From NCBI GenBank assembly GCA_020635355.1, contig JACJZW010000002.1:372001-436000 (forward strand): a stretch of DNA of 64,000 bases. Reading direction: 5' to 3'. The notes beneath the pieces were generated by a model. It was not told where the DNA came from and ran no database searches. It was given only the letters and a program-made list of their open reading frames with translations. Origin of the DNA: Flavobacteriales bacterium. Its GTDB lineage: Bacteria > Bacteroidota > Bacteroidia > NS11-12g > UBA9320. The translations under genes and the position numbers were made by a program. Shown one piece after another: positions 47,434-55,325 of this stretch (position 1 is its first letter; the number at the start of each line of letters is the position of its first letter).

Positions 47434-48585
47434 ATGAACTCAAATTTACACGTAAAACTAAGTTGGCTTCTATTCCTTCCCATTGTGCTTGCTGCCTGTG
47501 CATCAGGTAAAAAGAAATTTGAACAAGGGGATTACGATAAGGCAACGTATCAAGCTATCAATCGATTACGGAGTAATCCCGATAGTAAAAAAGCACGGAA
47601 ATATCTTCCAATGGCGTATGAACACGCCTTAAAATTTCACTTGGACAAGATCGATCAACTCAAGAAAAGTACGGCAGAATTCCGGTACGATGGAATAGTT
47701 GGTCATTACGCTTCGTTGAATGATATGTACAATCAGATCATCCAATGTCCGGCATGTATTCGGATCATTGATGAACCGAGGGTGTTCCAAAACGAATTCA
47801 ATGATGCGTCTCTTTTAGCTTCGAAGGCACATTTTAATGCTGGATTGAAGGAATTGGAAAAAGGTGATGCTGCCTCAGGCCGAGCCGCTTATCGTCATTT
47901 TCTGGATGCCAAGCAGTACACGCCTCAGTACGATAAAATCGAGGATTACTTGTCTCAGGCACTGGATCAGGGAACCATTCGGGTGTTGATTGACGACATA
48001 CCTGTTCACAGCCGAAGTTTGGCGCTAACTAATGAATTTTTTCAGAATCAGATTGTGGAGTTTGCTCGAAACATGAATTACACCTTTGTTCAGTTTTATC
48101 GAACCGGTGAATTGGATGTTCTGGGAATTGAACCGGATGAGGTGATTGTGATGCGGTTTGACGACTTCGCCGTTGGACAGGTTTACATGAAAGAACGGGT
48201 GGAATCATTTGAAAAGGATAGTGTGATTCTGCGTACTGAAAAAACAGATGATGGTGAGGTACCGATTTATGGGACGGCCAAGGCAAAGCTTACTACCTAT
48301 GAAAAGACGTTAACCTCTTCCGGACTGCTGGATTTTCAAATTGTAAATGCCGTTTCCGGGGCTACCATGCAACAACGTAAGCTACCCGGTACGTTTGTGT
48401 GGTCTACGAAATGGGCTTCATTCAACGGCATGGAGGAGGCATTAAGCAGGGATCAACTGAACTTGACCAAGCAACGCGAATTATATCCACCTGCCCCCCA
48501 GGATTTGTTTGTTGAATTTACCCGCCCAATCTTTAACCAGATTACCGGCATCATTCGAAATCACTATAAACCATTGAAAGATTAA
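47434..48585 (+). CDS. Uncharacterised lipoprotein with TPR-like N-terminal region
   Basis: 383 aa; signal peptide with lipobox L-A-A-Cys22 ('LLFLPIVLAACASGKKKF'). The following 150 residues look helical and repeat-like ('FEQGDYDKATYQAINRLRSNPDSKKARKYLPMAYEHAL', 'NAGLKELEKGDAASGRAAYRHFLDAKQYTPQYDKI'), consistent with TPR-type helical pairs. The second half is beta-rich and has no recognised motif. Presumably an envelope protein facing the periplasm or the surface. Transcribed alone from a consensus promoter and ended by a strong bidirectional terminator. Confidence 0.8.
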   Translation: MNSNLHVKLSWLLFLPIVLAACASGKKKFEQGDYDKATYQAINRLRSNPDSKKARKYLPMAYEHALKFHLDKIDQLKKSTAEFRYDGIVGHYASLNDMYNQIIQCPACIRIIDEPRVFQNEFNDASLLASKAHFNAGLKELEKGDAASGRAAYRHFLDAKQYTPQYDKIEDYLSQALDQGTIRVLIDDIPVHSRSLALTNEFFQNQIVEFARNMNYTFVQFYRTGELDVLGIEPDEVIVMRFDDFAVGQVYMKERVESFEKDSVILRTEKTDDGEVPIYGTAKAKLTTYEKTLTSSGLLDFQIVNAVSGATMQQRKLPGTFVWSTKWASFNGMEEALSRDQLNLTKQRELYPPAPQDLFVEFTRPIFNQITGIIRNHYKPLKD

Positions 48586-48606
48586 GTGGTAGAATTGGGA
48601 TAAAAG

Positions 48607-48637
48607 AAAAGGGGACATCATTGATGTCCCCTTTTTT
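48607..48637. terminator. Bidirectional terminator
   Basis: A 13-bp perfect stem (AAAAGGGGACATC with GATGTCCCCTTTT, loop ATT) flanked by A and T runs. It ends both the lipoprotein gene (+) and the convergent OmpA-family gene (-). Confidence 0.92.
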
Positions 48638-48656
48638 AGTTTGACTAAACTAGTTC

Positions 48657-50213
48657 TTATCGAGTTTTACTCAAATCAATTCGTCGGGAAGTATACTCCA
48701 TATCGGATGAAGCTTTTCCCTCTGCATTCATTTTAAATCGATCACGAGGAATGTTGTAATTGGCGTTCAGGTAATCAATGATGGCGTTAGCTCGTTTGTA
48801 AGCCAATTGATCTCCGGACTTACTTTTAACAGAATAACCAGTTGCGGTTACTTTGAGGTCAGGGCATTGCTTCATTTTTTCAGCAACGCTGTATAGTACG
48901 CCATAAAATTCTGGTTTGATGGTAGCACTTCCGTTGTCAAATACTACGGCAGGAAGAATTACGTCGTTGCAATCGCAACATCCACCGCCTCCAACTTTAA
49001 CGGCTTTACCGGTAGTTGGACTAACCACTGAACCTTGAATGGTACGTGGATCTTCATCCCGATAATCCGGTACGTTGTCGTTGTCTTCATCGATCATAAC
49101 ACCGGCGGCATTCACGGTAGCACCTTTTTCAGAGAATGGCTGATCGTCCCGGTAGTCAGGCACACCATCCTCATCAATATCGGCTGTTTCTCCGCTTCCC
49201 CATACCCAGGCATCTTTTTCTGTGTCCGGTTCTTTATCGTAATAATCGGCAACACCGTCTCCGTCTGTGTCCAACAAAAGGAGGTCAACTTTACCTTTAA
49301 TTTCTTGAAGTGAATCCAGCGTTGAATAGATAGACTCAACAGGATTCAACCAATCGTAGTGATCGGTGATACCATCTTTGCCGCCGAGTTTAATACTCGC
49401 TTGAAATCCGAGCAATCCGTAAAAGTCAAATACCCGGTTTCTCCAGATAGGGTAGGAGTATGCATCCAGGTTATCCGTACGGGTATAGTGGTTACGGTAT
49501 TCAATACCTAAATCCAACCAATCAGAGATGTTGCGCTTTACACCAACTCCAAACGGAATGGTAAAGTTTTGTCCCTGATAGCGTGAAATGGCATTTTTAA
49601 AGTTGTTGTTGTTGTCGTATTCTGGGGTAAAGAAATCAGCACCCCATCTGTTATAATATGCTTCTGCATCGGTAGGATTTGTAAATTCTCCTCGCGCATC
49701 ACTCCACACTACACCAAATCCGGTAAAGAGAAATAGTTGATATTTTCTTAGCGGACGAAGGAACGAGATGTTACCTAAGGTAAATACCATGTTCACGTTC
49801 ATGTCCTTGAAGTTGTTTTTGTAGAAGTATGAGTCCTCAGAGGGAGCGGAGTTACCCGCGTTGTAGGTGTTGGAACCTCCCCGTGTCTGGTCTCCACCTC
49901 GTCCGTTTCTACCTTCGTTACCGTTACCACTGATATCCTGATCTTCCCGGTTACCGTTGATGGTTCCAATGTCTGCGTTAAATTTCAGACCAAAGGTTTG
50001 AGAAACGGAATATTTCACATGCGCTCCGAAGGAGATCCCCGGAACAAAGTTGTCGGCATCCGTCATACCGTGAGTAGGACTCAACTGAAGTCCCACAGAC
50101 CACCGTTTTGCGGGTCTGAATTTGTCAAAATAATTGCCGATTTGAGCTGAGGAAATCTGACTTCCACACAATGCGATCAGCAGTAGAGTACTTTTTAAAC
50201 TTTTCATTTTCAT
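48657..50213 (-). CDS. OmpA-family protein with barrel and thrombospondin type 3 repeats
   Basis: 518 aa outer-membrane protein. Signal peptide about 1-24; beta-barrel about 30-300; a calcium-binding TSP3-like linker of three acidic repeats ('DTDGDGVADYYDKEPDTEK', 'DIDEDGVPDYRDDQPFSE', 'DEDNDNVPDYRDEDPRT', about 318-385); a 'GGGGCCDCND' cluster; and a C-terminal OmpA-like domain (about 405-518). In the peptidoglycan-binding motif the usual Asp after GxT is replaced ('TGYSVKSKSGDQLAYKRANAI'), while the Arg is kept, so anchoring to the cell wall may be weakened. Probable structural porin-like protein. The promoter lies about 45 nt upstream with an inverted repeat. Confidence 0.88.
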   Translation of the reverse strand: MKMKSLKSTLLLIALCGSQISSAQIGNYFDKFRPAKRWSVGLQLSPTHGMTDADNFVPGISFGAHVKYSVSQTFGLKFNADIGTINGNREDQDISGNGNEGRNGRGGDQTRGGSNTYNAGNSAPSEDSYFYKNNFKDMNVNMVFTLGNISFLRPLRKYQLFLFTGFGVVWSDARGEFTNPTDAEAYYNRWGADFFTPEYDNNNNFKNAISRYQGQNFTIPFGVGVKRNISDWLDLGIEYRNHYTRTDNLDAYSYPIWRNRVFDFYGLLGFQASIKLGGKDGITDHYDWLNPVESIYSTLDSLQEIKGKVDLLLLDTDGDGVADYYDKEPDTEKDAWVWGSGETADIDEDGVPDYRDDQPFSEKGATVNAAGVMIDEDNDNVPDYRDEDPRTIQGSVVSPTTGKAVKVGGGGCCDCNDVILPAVVFDNGSATIKPEFYGVLYSVAEKMKQCPDLKVTATGYSVKSKSGDQLAYKRANAIIDYLNANYNIPRDRFKMNAEGKASSDMEYTSRRIDLSKTR

Positions 50214-50236
50214 TTGGATTAAGTGCTAGGGGCCCT

Positions 50237-50259
50237 CATACATTCTTAGCAAATGTATG
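50237..50259 (-). promoter_or_regulatory. OmpA-family gene -7 box (TACATTTG) inside an inverted repeat
   Basis: Leftward TACATTTG (50250-50257) matches TAnnTTTG, with a T-rich -33 region about 18 nt upstream. It lies within the inverted repeat CATACATT-N7-AATGTATG (50237-50259), which could act as an operator or start the mRNA with a hairpin. Confidence 0.5.
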
Positions 50260-50284
50260 TAATAATAATAAAAAATGCTGATAG

Positions 50285-51901
50285 TCAGGCAATAATCAAG
50301 TTTGCGAATGTCGCTTCATTTTGAGAAATGCTCTCAAATTGACCATTTTTAAGAAGAGGAAGGAGGGTGGGCAAATGGTTGATAATGAATTCATTTCGTT
50401 CCTGAAGGTGAGAAGAAGACCTGATTTTGTCCTTTTGACGCTTCACCTTGTTGAGATGTTCATTTTGGGAGACAATTTCATCATTCCATCGCTCAAACTG
50501 AACCTCTACATTGGATAGTATTCCATCGAGGCTTTTTCTGAACGATTTGGATGGTGCACTTAAATTAAGTTTTGATGAAATTTTTTCGAGGTCAGAGATG
50601 GCTTCTTCAAGTTTAGTTTTGGCGTTTTGAACCACCTCCATGTTTTCACTTGATTTCTGAGCCAAAAGCTGGTTGAACGATTCGTCATTGAGCAGGCATG
50701 ACTCGTATAGAATCTGGTAACGATCGAATGTCTTTTGAATTCCGGATCCTAATATGAAGGCAGATTTTCGAATGTTCAAGGCCGGTTTGAATACGTTTAA
50801 GTGATCGAATAGTGTACTCAACTCCAACCAGTAAATGAACTCACTCCCACCACAGATATACTCGATATTGGGCAATATCCGTTGCTGATAGATTGGCCGA
50901 AGTAGCGCATTCGGACTAAATGTTTCAGGGTGTGTGTCAATCAATTTAGAGAGTTCATCCGCATGATAGGTCTTGTCCAATCCAATTAGTTCAAAACGAT
51001 CATTGGTGAATTCAATGCGATTTCGACCCTCTTCGGAAAGGAAGAAATGGTTGATTGGACGGGTGTTGATAGGCGGTTTAATGCCAGCTTCTTTCAACGC
51101 CGCGATACCTGTATCCATTGCTTGCTGCAGTGATTGATCCAGCACATCCTTCCGAATGATGTCTTTATACAACAACTTGAGGGATGGGCTATCCGGGTCG
51201 ATTACCACCAATCCATCTTTTTCAAAGAGCTGATGTACCAGATACTGAGTGGCTTGAGCAAATGTATCATGCTTTGAATAAGCCTTCCTGCACAGATCAA
51301 TGAAGGTCGTATTGAACTCATTTTGATCTAGACGATCTGCGAGTTCATCCACCAGCGGAAGTAAGGTTTTCGGAGAAAAACGACCCACGGCACCTTTGCC
51401 TGGACGATCCCATACATACTGTTGGTTGTACAGTTGAATGCTCCGAATTTCATCAAAATCGTGATCTTCACTTGCCATCCAAAACACCGGGATTACCCGG
51501 TAACCAGGGTGATTCTTTTGTATTTCCCGGGCAGCATTGATGCAACTGATGATCTTGTAGATTACAAACAAAGGCCCCAGAAAGATGTGTATTTGTTGCC
51601 CGGTTGTAACCGTAATGGAATTGGAATCCAGAAGTGCCTGAATGTTTTGATGAACGGCAGAATTGTCGTTTGCTGATTCATCCAGACTGGCGTACTGCTT
51701 TTGGAGTGCTTCCACCAGAATTTTTCGATTTTCCGGGGAGTAATCTGAATGTTGAGTCAAAGATTGAATGCGTTCCCGGTTTACCTTTCCGAAATCAATT
51801 GAAGGGTCCAGATTCCCGGTTAAAAAAGCACTCACCACGTCATTGTGGAAGGCCTTATCCATCACATTTACCTCTTGAAGAAAGGGCAGCTCACTTGCCA
51901 T
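50285..51901 (-). CDS. bshC: Bacillithiol biosynthesis cysteine-adding enzyme BshC
   Basis: Adds cysteine to glucosaminyl-malate to form bacillithiol, the main low-molecular-weight thiol of many Bacteroidota and Firmicutes. 538 aa from the ATG at 51901, the usual family length. Signatures: 'VTTGQQIHIFLGPLFVIYKIISCINAAREIQ', 'VIPVFWMASEDHDFDEI', 'YICGGSEFIYWLELSTLFDHLNV' and a C-terminal coiled coil (about 400-500). The family has a HUP-type nucleotidyltransferase-like core. It starts 11 bp inside the end of rimO, so the two are co-transcribed; the in-frame extension upstream of 51901 is unconserved. bshA and bshB are not in the window. Confidence 0.95.
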   Translation of the reverse strand: MASELPFLQEVNVMDKAFHNDVVSAFLTGNLDPSIDFGKVNRERIQSLTQHSDYSPENRKILVEALQKQYASLDESANDNSAVHQNIQALLDSNSITVTTGQQIHIFLGPLFVIYKIISCINAAREIQKNHPGYRVIPVFWMASEDHDFDEIRSIQLYNQQYVWDRPGKGAVGRFSPKTLLPLVDELADRLDQNEFNTTFIDLCRKAYSKHDTFAQATQYLVHQLFEKDGLVVIDPDSPSLKLLYKDIIRKDVLDQSLQQAMDTGIAALKEAGIKPPINTRPINHFFLSEEGRNRIEFTNDRFELIGLDKTYHADELSKLIDTHPETFSPNALLRPIYQQRILPNIEYICGGSEFIYWLELSTLFDHLNVFKPALNIRKSAFILGSGIQKTFDRYQILYESCLLNDESFNQLLAQKSSENMEVVQNAKTKLEEAISDLEKISSKLNLSAPSKSFRKSLDGILSNVEVQFERWNDEIVSQNEHLNKVKRQKDKIRSSSHLQERNEFIINHLPTLLPLLKNGQFESISQNEATFANLIIA

Positions 51902-53210
51902 CGATGCGTTTTGCATGCAAGTCAAACTCTGTTGCGTCAGTGATTTCAACCTGAATAAAATCTCCGATTCGCAGGTAATTGTCGTGGTCTTGAATGATTA
52001 CTTCGTTATCTACTTCAGGCGAATCAAATTCACTTCGGGCGATGAAATGTTCACCCTCCATTCGATCGATCAATACCTTCATCTGCTTTCCGATCTTCTT
52101 TTGATTCAGTTCCAGACTGATTTCCTCCTGAATGGCCATTAATTCGGCTGCCCGCTCTTCCTTCAATTCATCGGGCACATCGTCGGTTAGCGTATAGGCA
52201 TGGGTGCCGTCTTCGTGCGAATAGGTGAACACCCCAAGACGCTCAAATCGATTTTCGCGAACAAAGTTGCACAGATCTTCGAAGTCTTCCTGTGTTTCGC
52301 CGGGATGACCAACCAACATGGTGGTGCGTAGGGCAATGTTCGGCACCTCTACTCGAATCTGATCGATGAGTTCCTGGGTGCGTCTTTTAGTGATTCCCCG
52401 ACGCATCTTCTTGAGCATGTGATCAGAACTGTGCTGAAGCGGCATGTCCAGATACGAACAAACGGATGGATGATTCTTGATGACTGGCAATACATCCATT
52501 GGAAATTTAGAAGGATAGGCATAGTGCAGTCTTACCCAGTCAATGCCTTTCACATCGCCCAACTGTGTCATCAGCTCGGCTAGTTTACGATCATTGTAAA
52601 TATCCAATCCATAATAGGTGGTGTCCTGTGCAATCAGCATCAATTCCCGAACACCTTTGGCTGCCAAATGTTCCGCCTCCCGCACCAATTGTTCTATGGG
52701 TTTGGAAACATGATTACCCCGCATCAAGGGAATGGCGCAAAATGAACACGGACGGTTACATCCTTCCGATATTTTCAAATAGGCATAATGGAACGGAGTG
52801 GTGGTGATGCGTTCACCCAGTAGGTTACGTTTGTAATCGGCTCCGAGCCGATCAAGAAGTGCAGGTAATTCCATCGTGCCGAAAAAATCGTCCACTTCGG
52901 GCATTTCGGCTTTTAGTTCATCCTTGTATCGATGCGAAAGACAGCCGGTAACAAACAGTTTTTCGATGTTTCCTGCTTCCTTCTCATCAATGTAATGCAA
53001 AATGGTATCGATGGACTCTTGTTTGGCGTTATCAATGAAGCCGCAAGTGTTTACCACAATGATGTTTGCATCCGGATTACCCGATTGATGGGTTGCTTCA
53101 AACTGATTGGCTTGAAGTTGAGTGAGCAGAACTTCGGAGTCTACCGTATTTTTAGAGCACCCCAGGGTGACAATATCAATGATGTTGGTTTTGTGACTTC
53201 GAGCGCGCAT
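51891..53210 (-). CDS. rimO: Ribosomal protein S12 methylthiotransferase RimO
   Basis: Radical-SAM enzyme that adds a methylthio group to the conserved Asp of ribosomal protein S12. 439 aa. The N-terminal UPF0004 domain has Cys18, Cys56 and Cys90 for the auxiliary iron-sulfur cluster. The radical SAM motif is Cys151-x3-Cys155-x2-Cys158 ('CNRPCSFCAIP'), followed by 'GVRELMLIAQDTTYYGLD'. A TRAM domain is at the C-terminus (about 372-435). The S12-specific RimO rather than tRNA MiaB is indicated by 'DIVTLGCSKNTVDSEVLL'. It begins 1 nt after the ftsY stop: same operon. Confidence 0.97.
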   Translation of the reverse strand: MRARSHKTNIIDIVTLGCSKNTVDSEVLLTQLQANQFEATHQSGNPDANIIVVNTCGFIDNAKQESIDTILHYIDEKEAGNIEKLFVTGCLSHRYKDELKAEMPEVDDFFGTMELPALLDRLGADYKRNLLGERITTTPFHYAYLKISEGCNRPCSFCAIPLMRGNHVSKPIEQLVREAEHLAAKGVRELMLIAQDTTYYGLDIYNDRKLAELMTQLGDVKGIDWVRLHYAYPSKFPMDVLPVIKNHPSVCSYLDMPLQHSSDHMLKKMRRGITKRRTQELIDQIRVEVPNIALRTTMLVGHPGETQEDFEDLCNFVRENRFERLGVFTYSHEDGTHAYTLTDDVPDELKEERAAELMAIQEEISLELNQKKIGKQMKVLIDRMEGEHFIARSEFDSPEVDNEVIIQDHDNYLRIGDFIQVEITDATEFDLHAKRIDGK

Positions 53211-53211
53211 C

Positions 53212-54162
53212 TCAGGTATTGAACAACGAATCCACGAATTCGGTTGGTTCGAAGATCTGCAAATCTTCTATTCCTTCACCAACACCGATGTATTTTACCG
53301 GAATACCGAACTGATCGGAAATCCCCAACACTACGCCGCCACGTGCGGTTCCATCTAATTTAGTCAAGGCCAGAGCGGTCACATCGGTTGCGGCTGTAAA
53401 TTGCTTTGCTTGTTCAAAGGCATTTTGTCCGGTACTGGCATCCAACACTAACAATACTTCATGCGGTGCATCCGGAATCACCTTACTCATAACCCGTTTG
53501 ATCTTCGAAAGCTCGTTCATGAGATTGACTTTATTGTGCAACCGACCTGCCGTATCAACCAGGATCAGATCGGCTTGATTCTCAACCCCATATTGAACGG
53601 TGTCAAAAGCTACAGAAGCCGGATCGGCATTCATTCCCTTAGAGACAATGGGAACATCAACACGCTTGCTCCAAATGGTGAGTTGATCCACGGCAGCGGC
53701 TCGGAAGGTATCGGCAGCGCCCAGAACAACCTTTTTCCCCGCCTTTTTATAGAGGTTGGCCAATTTACCAATGGTGGTTGTTTTCCCCACTCCGTTTACG
53801 CCTACAACCATGATCACATACGGTTTGGCCTGTGCAAACTGGTTGGCCGATTCTTTCTCTGAAAGGAGTTTGCTGATCTCTTCCTTGAGCATGGCATTTA
53901 GCTCCTGACTGCCCAGATATTTGTCGGACGATACGCGGGCCTGAATCCGATCGATAATTTTGATGGTGGTGTCAACCCCCACATCCGATGTGATCAGAAT
54001 TTCTTCCAATTCATCGAGGAAATCATCATCAACCGTGCTTCGACCTACAAGAGCCCGGGAGATTTTGCCAACCAGTGACGACTTGGTTTTCTCCAGTCCT
54101 TTGTCCAGTCGAGCCTTTTCATCAGCGGATTTTTCCTTTTTGAAGAAGTCAAATAAACCCAT
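53212..54162 (-). CDS. ftsY: Signal recognition particle receptor FtsY
   Basis: GTPase receptor that docks SRP-bound ribosomes at the inner membrane. 316 aa from the ATG at 54162 ('MGLFDFFKKEKS'); longer in-frame starts would run into the DUF4295 terminator region. Short acidic/basic N-terminal A region, N domain helices (about 20-90), G domain with 'VVGVNGVGKTTTIGKLA' (P-loop), 'DTFRAAAVDQL', 'DTAGRLHNKVNLM', 'TKLDGTARGGVV' and 'IGVGEGIEDLQIF'. It follows the rpmB-rpmG-DUF4295 terminator, so it is likely expressed from its own weak promoter or by read-through. Confidence 0.97.
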   Translation of the reverse strand: MGLFDFFKKEKSADEKARLDKGLEKTKSSLVGKISRALVGRSTVDDDFLDELEEILITSDVGVDTTIKIIDRIQARVSSDKYLGSQELNAMLKEEISKLLSEKESANQFAQAKPYVIMVVGVNGVGKTTTIGKLANLYKKAGKKVVLGAADTFRAAAVDQLTIWSKRVDVPIVSKGMNADPASVAFDTVQYGVENQADLILVDTAGRLHNKVNLMNELSKIKRVMSKVIPDAPHEVLLVLDASTGQNAFEQAKQFTAATDVTALALTKLDGTARGGVVLGISDQFGIPVKYIGVGEGIEDLQIFEPTEFVDSLFNT

Positions 54163-54170
54163 AGGTATAG

Positions 54171-54208
54171 AAACAAAAAAGCCTCCCAATTTAACACAGG
54201 AGGCTTAT
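54171..54208 (-). terminator. Terminator after the rpmB-rpmG-DUF4295 operon
   Basis: Leftward stem AAGCCTCC/GGAGGCTT (arms 54179-54186 and 54199-54206) followed by a T-run. It lies between DUF4295 and ftsY. Confidence 0.85.
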
Positions 54209-54230
54209 GAATTGTGTTGTAAAAACGTTC

Positions 54231-54380
54231 TTATTTGAAATATTCCTTTACTGAATCAGTAGGGATGATTTCTTCCTTAAACGTGTACGCACCTGTCTTA
54301 GGTGAACGTACCGCTTTGATTACCTTGGCCCAATCGCGGCCGGTTCCGGTTTTCAGTGTTGCAACTACCTTCTTTGCCAT
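54231..54380 (-). CDS. DUF4295 small basic protein (possible ribosomal protein)
   Basis: 49 aa, short but clear: starts 'MAKKVVATLKTGTGRDWAKV' and ends 'DSVKEYFK', with an uninterrupted frame from ATG 54380 to TAA 54231. It is strongly basic and matches the Bacteroidota-specific DUF4295 family. It always travels with rpmB-rpmG, as here: 6 nt after the rpmG stop and just before the operon terminator. I recall, without being able to verify, that a Bacteroidetes-specific large-subunit protein was seen in a cryo-EM structure of the Flavobacterium johnsoniae ribosome; this family is the likely candidate. Function inferred only from company and charge. Confidence 0.88.
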   Translation of the reverse strand: MAKKVVATLKTGTGRDWAKVIKAVRSPKTGAYTFKEEIIPTDSVKEYFK

Positions 54381-54386
54381 GATCGA

Positions 54387-54569
54387 TTATTTAATCTCTT
54401 TGTGTACAGTTACTTTTTTCATGATTGGGTTGAACTTTTTCAATTCCAATCGCTCGGTGGTATTCTTCTTATTCTTGGTAGTGATGTACCGTGAAGTACC
54501 GGGCATACCAGAAGCTTTGTGCTCAGTGCACTCGAGAATAACTTGAATTCTATTTCCTTTCTTGGCCAT
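54387..54569 (-). CDS. rpmG: 50S ribosomal protein L33
   Basis: 60 aa bL33, close to the normal length of 50-60. Sequence 'MAKKGNRIQVILECTEHK ... TSRYITTKNKKNTTERLELKKFNP' is diagnostic. Only one cysteine is present (Cys14), so it is the zinc-free (C-minus) type. It lies between rpmB and DUF4295 in a three-gene leftward operon. Confidence 0.97.
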   Translation of the reverse strand: MAKKGNRIQVILECTEHKASGMPGTSRYITTKNKKNTTERLELKKFNPIMKKVTVHKEIK

Positions 54570-54590
54570 GATTATCTAATCTGCGTATTC

Positions 54591-54824
54591 TTAAATGGTG
54601 CCGTTTTTTTCAAATTCACGAAGGCAGGCAGAAATACCTTTCTTGTTGATGGTTCGCAAAGCCGACGTTGAAACCTTCAACGTAATCCATCGGTCTTCCT
54701 CCGGAATATAGAAACGCTTGGTGTGAAGATTCGGGTAGAATCGTCGCTTGGTCTTGATATTCGAGTGGGAAACGTGGTTGCCTTTCATGGCTTTCTTTCC
54801 CGTAAGATCACATACTCTAGACAT
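54591..54824 (-). CDS. rpmB: 50S ribosomal protein L28
   Basis: 77 aa bL28. Diagnostic start 'MSRVCDLTGKKAMKGNHVSHSNIKTKRRFYPNLHTKRF' and 'RWITLKVSTSALRTINKKG'. It is a zinc-free type, with a single Cys near the N-terminus and another near the C-terminus not arranged as CxxC pairs. First gene of the rpmB-rpmG-DUF4295 operon; promoter 20-50 nt upstream. Confidence 0.97.
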   Translation of the reverse strand: MSRVCDLTGKKAMKGNHVSHSNIKTKRRFYPNLHTKRFYIPEEDRWITLKVSTSALRTINKKGISACLREFEKNGTI

Positions 54825-54844
54825 CGGTCCGTTTTTAAGGAGTG

Positions 54845-54876
54845 CAAAGTTGAACTTTTTCTTGTGAATTCACAAA
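54845..54876 (-). promoter_or_regulatory. rpmB promoter with a perfect palindrome over its -33 element
   Basis: Leftward TTTG (54873-54876), 20 nt, then CAACTTTG (54845-54852), one mismatch from TAnnTTTG, 20 nt before the rpmB ATG. The 14-bp palindrome TTGTGAATTCACAA (54862-54875) overlaps the -33 box, a position suited to a repressor. Confidence 0.5.
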
Positions 54877-54905
54877 GGGTTTGCTCAAAAATTCGTAAAG
54901 AATAT

Positions 54906-55286
54906 CTATTTGAACCAGAAGGCTATGGGGGAGAGTCTCACCTCACCATAAGCAGAGGTTCCAGTTACCATGTCAATGATCAGAACACTGCCCTTGGTCA
55001 AGGTAAGAAAACTGGCCGGAAGGTTTGTTTTTGTAAATGAATTACCATTGAATTTTTGGGCGTAAGGCATGCCATCAGCCGGCACAAAAACCACTTGAAA
55101 ACTGGTAACCTCCACCGGTCCTAGTTTTGTAGTGCTGTCATAGTGAACCAGGAAAGAATCGGTTTGATCAAACTGATGGACGCTGATGGTGTCTGTCCCC
55201 AATTGATTCAGATAGGTCTGGGCCTTCATCGGCGCAGCCAAAGCCAGCAGAAAAGATAAAAACAGAAGTCGTTGAAGGGTATACAT
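54906..55286 (-). CDS. Small exported beta-rich protein, possible GldM C-terminal-like domain
   Basis: 126 aa from the ATG at 55286. Signal peptide about 1-22 ('LLFLSFLLALAAPMKAQ'). The mature part ('VEVTSFQVVFVPADGM', 'FNGNSFTKTNLP', 'LTLTKGSVLIIDMVTGTSAYGEVRLSPIAFWFK') has the strand pattern and the ending 'kGs...idmv...G.vRLsPIaF' reminiscent of the C-terminal domain of GldM, a type IX secretion motor protein. That similarity is a visual impression, not an alignment. It sits between rpmB and gyrB with separate orientation units; no gld gene adjoins it. Function unknown. Confidence 0.7.
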   Translation of the reverse strand: MYTLQRLLFLSFLLALAAPMKAQTYLNQLGTDTISVHQFDQTDSFLVHYDSTTKLGPVEVTSFQVVFVPADGMPYAQKFNGNSFTKTNLPASFLTLTKGSVLIIDMVTGTSAYGEVRLSPIAFWFK

Positions 55287-55325
55287 ACTCCTACAACGAC
55301 CCAATTGACTTAATGGTGTTACGCA

